Below, piece after piece: positions 62,336-64,000 of a stretch of 64,000 nucleotides of DNA; the first letter of the stretch is position 1, and each line of letters opens with the position of its first letter. Both the position numbers and the translations under genes were made by a program. A model generated the notes under the pieces. The model was not told the origin of the DNA. It saw nothing but the letters and a program-made list of their open reading frames with translations, and made no database searches. The stretch comes from Anaeramoeba flamelloides (Eukaryota; Metamonada; Anaeramoebidae): the NCBI GenBank assembly GCA_027625915.1, contig JANTQA010000015.1, positions 11,251,001 through 11,315,000 of the forward strand, in the 5' to 3' direction.

Positions 62336-64000
62336 ATGAAAGAAAAAAGAATAATGACACTCCGCCAAAAGAATGGACAGATCAAAATTGAAACAAAACC
62401 AGTTCAAACAAAGAAGAAGAATTCTCAAAAAATAACCCCAAACAATCAAAAAGTAAATTACTAAAATTTATTTTGTTTTTCATATTCAAATATTTATTGT
62501 TGAAGCATCGTCTTCAAAATTAAACTTTTTTTCTCTCACTTAGAAAAGAGGGTAATATAAATAGATCATAACTTTATCGATCCTTTAAAATTTGTTGATC
62601 TAACAAAAAAGAAAAGAGGAAAAAAAACAAAAGAAAAAAAAAAAATTATTATGTTTTGATGAGTTAATTTATAGTACTAATAATTGGAAGACTAGATCAG
62701 TTTACAAATTTCAAAAACAATGTGAAACTGTTTATTTTTTTCAAGTCAAACTCGAACAAAGAAACATCACCCAAAGATCCCCAAAAACACTTTTCAAAAA
62801 TTCTTACAAAAAACAAACAAAAAAGAAAGAAAGAATTTCATATACAGATTTAAAATCACCTAACGGCTGACACACAAAGTAGCGCCACTTTGAGATATAT
62901 TTTTGGTTATTAACAACACAACTAAGCATTCATAAAACTGTATTGATATAAGAAAAACTTTTTTTTGATAACGTATCAATTTTCACTTTTTCTGTTGATC
63001 TCATGTTTTTTAAATAATCTTTAAGGGATTAGCGTTGACCAAAGGCAAGTCTAAAATTAAATAGTGTTACTGAACATAAATCATACTACCTCTTCGTAGT
63101 TCAAATTTCTCCAAAAATTCTATTAGTAAAATAGTACATAAAAGTTGATTTATCAAATGAAAAATAATCTTGTATTAGTAAAAAACCCGAAGAATTTTAG
63201 AAAAAAAGTCTACACTTCCGGAAAATTTAAAGTTATAATCATCAATATAGAGACTTTAAAGTTGAAAAATATCTTTCTTAAATTTGTCTTGAAATGTAGA
63301 TGAATTACTCAAAAATTTGATTTTTTGAAAAAATTCAAACCCCAAAAGTTCATTTTTTTTTGAGTTTATATCTTCTTGTAAGATTTAAATTCAGGCTTGA
63401 TCAAGTTTTGCTTCAGTTTTATAAATTATTTCTTGAGAAAGGTTGATTGATTTTTTAAAAAAGTGGCTTTTTTATTTATCCAAACTTCTACCGAGTTAAA
63501 ATATTTTTGAGTCAAATTAAAAATTACTAGTCCATAAAATAATTGAATAATGCATATTGGTTCGAACATTTGTAATTTTACTCCTATTAACTATTTTTTT
63601 TTTTTGGAAATCATTTTTATTTTTTTATAACTGTCCTTTTATTTTTACAAGTTTTATTGTAATTTTTTTTCTTTTTTTAACCAAATTCCAAAATACTTTA
63701 ATATTGTATTTCTGATAATTTTTTTGATTTTAGTTTTTTATCTGTATTTGGGTTCATTCCAAATGCTTGGATAATTTTATATATTATTATTAATTTTTTG
63801 TCAATTTCTGATATTGTACCTAAAAATTAATTTTTTAATAAAATAAGAAAAAAAATTAAAATCGCTGCTTAAAATAATAATTAACAAGTTAATTAAACAT
63901 ATCATTGAAATTAATTGATAAAGTTAAAATTTATTTTTTTTTTTTTTTATTTTTTTCTATTATAATAATAGTACATAATGCAATTGGCTGGAAATAGAGA
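62336..64000 (+). CDS. Possible first exon of a gene running off the window
   Basis: ATG at 62336 opens 39 codons ending in GTAAAT at 62453, a plausible donor in phase 0. The peptide is basic and hydrophilic (MTLRQKNGQIKIE, KPVQTKKKNSQKI), and its codons are less AT-biased than the flanks. The last 29 bases of the window, after AATAG at 63971, stay open in the matching phase (YIMQLAGNR) and could be exon 2, giving an intron of about 1.5 kb. No family is recognisable from so little. The start context has a pyrimidine-rich lead, as for other genes here. Confidence 0.35.

Overview
This is a very AT-rich eukaryotic window. Genes are sparse and intron-bearing, and spacer and intron sequence outweighs coding sequence. 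The protein types point to an amoeboid, probably anaerobic, protist; gene style and families resemble Anaeramoeba. Those types are RCC1-BTB and ankyrin-BTB adaptors, a VPS9 Rab-GEF, a pseudokinase fused to a beta-helix, a CH-domain giant, a bacterial-type NADP-glutamate dehydrogenase and a Tim17/22/23-like membrane protein. The organism call is inference. No rRNA, tRNA, CRISPR or prokaryotic operon was seen.

Layout, left to right: dispersed repeats (1-0.9 kb); VPS9 Rab-GEF gene (1350-6350, +) cut by a 2.7 kb intron; an 83-aa orphan (8686-8937, +); a TA-flanked inverted-repeat element and a foldback element (10.3-11.3 kb); pseudokinase-beta-helix gene (about 12084-15372, +); ankyrin-BTB gene (18358-19542, -) divergent from a Tim17-like gene (19889-20404, +); RCC1-BTB gene A (30927-23384, -) with 4.2 kb and 1.6 kb introns; an N-terminally anchored NADP-GDH (34632-36535, +, three exons); a 5'-truncated LINE with target-site duplication (39746-40722, -); RCC1-BTB gene B (42031-48530, +) with a 4.7 kb intron; a 1,915-aa CH plus repeated PH-like protein (54380-60356, +); and a possible first exon of a gene leaving the window (62336, +).

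Most genes here had to be joined across introns. Joins were made by matching GT-AG sites, reading phase and continuity of the protein family. Five joins rest on strong family continuity: VPS9, both RCC1-BTB genes, GDH and the CH domain. The largest introns hold copies of repeat families, which suggests they grew by insertion. At least four dispersed repeat families (called R1-R4 here) recur through the window.

Functionally, most recognised proteins belong to signalling, trafficking, scaffolding or cytoskeleton (Rab GEF, BTB adaptors, pseudokinase, CH/PH protein). GDH and the Tim17-like protein are the metabolic and organelle components. The window shows no pathway-level clustering.
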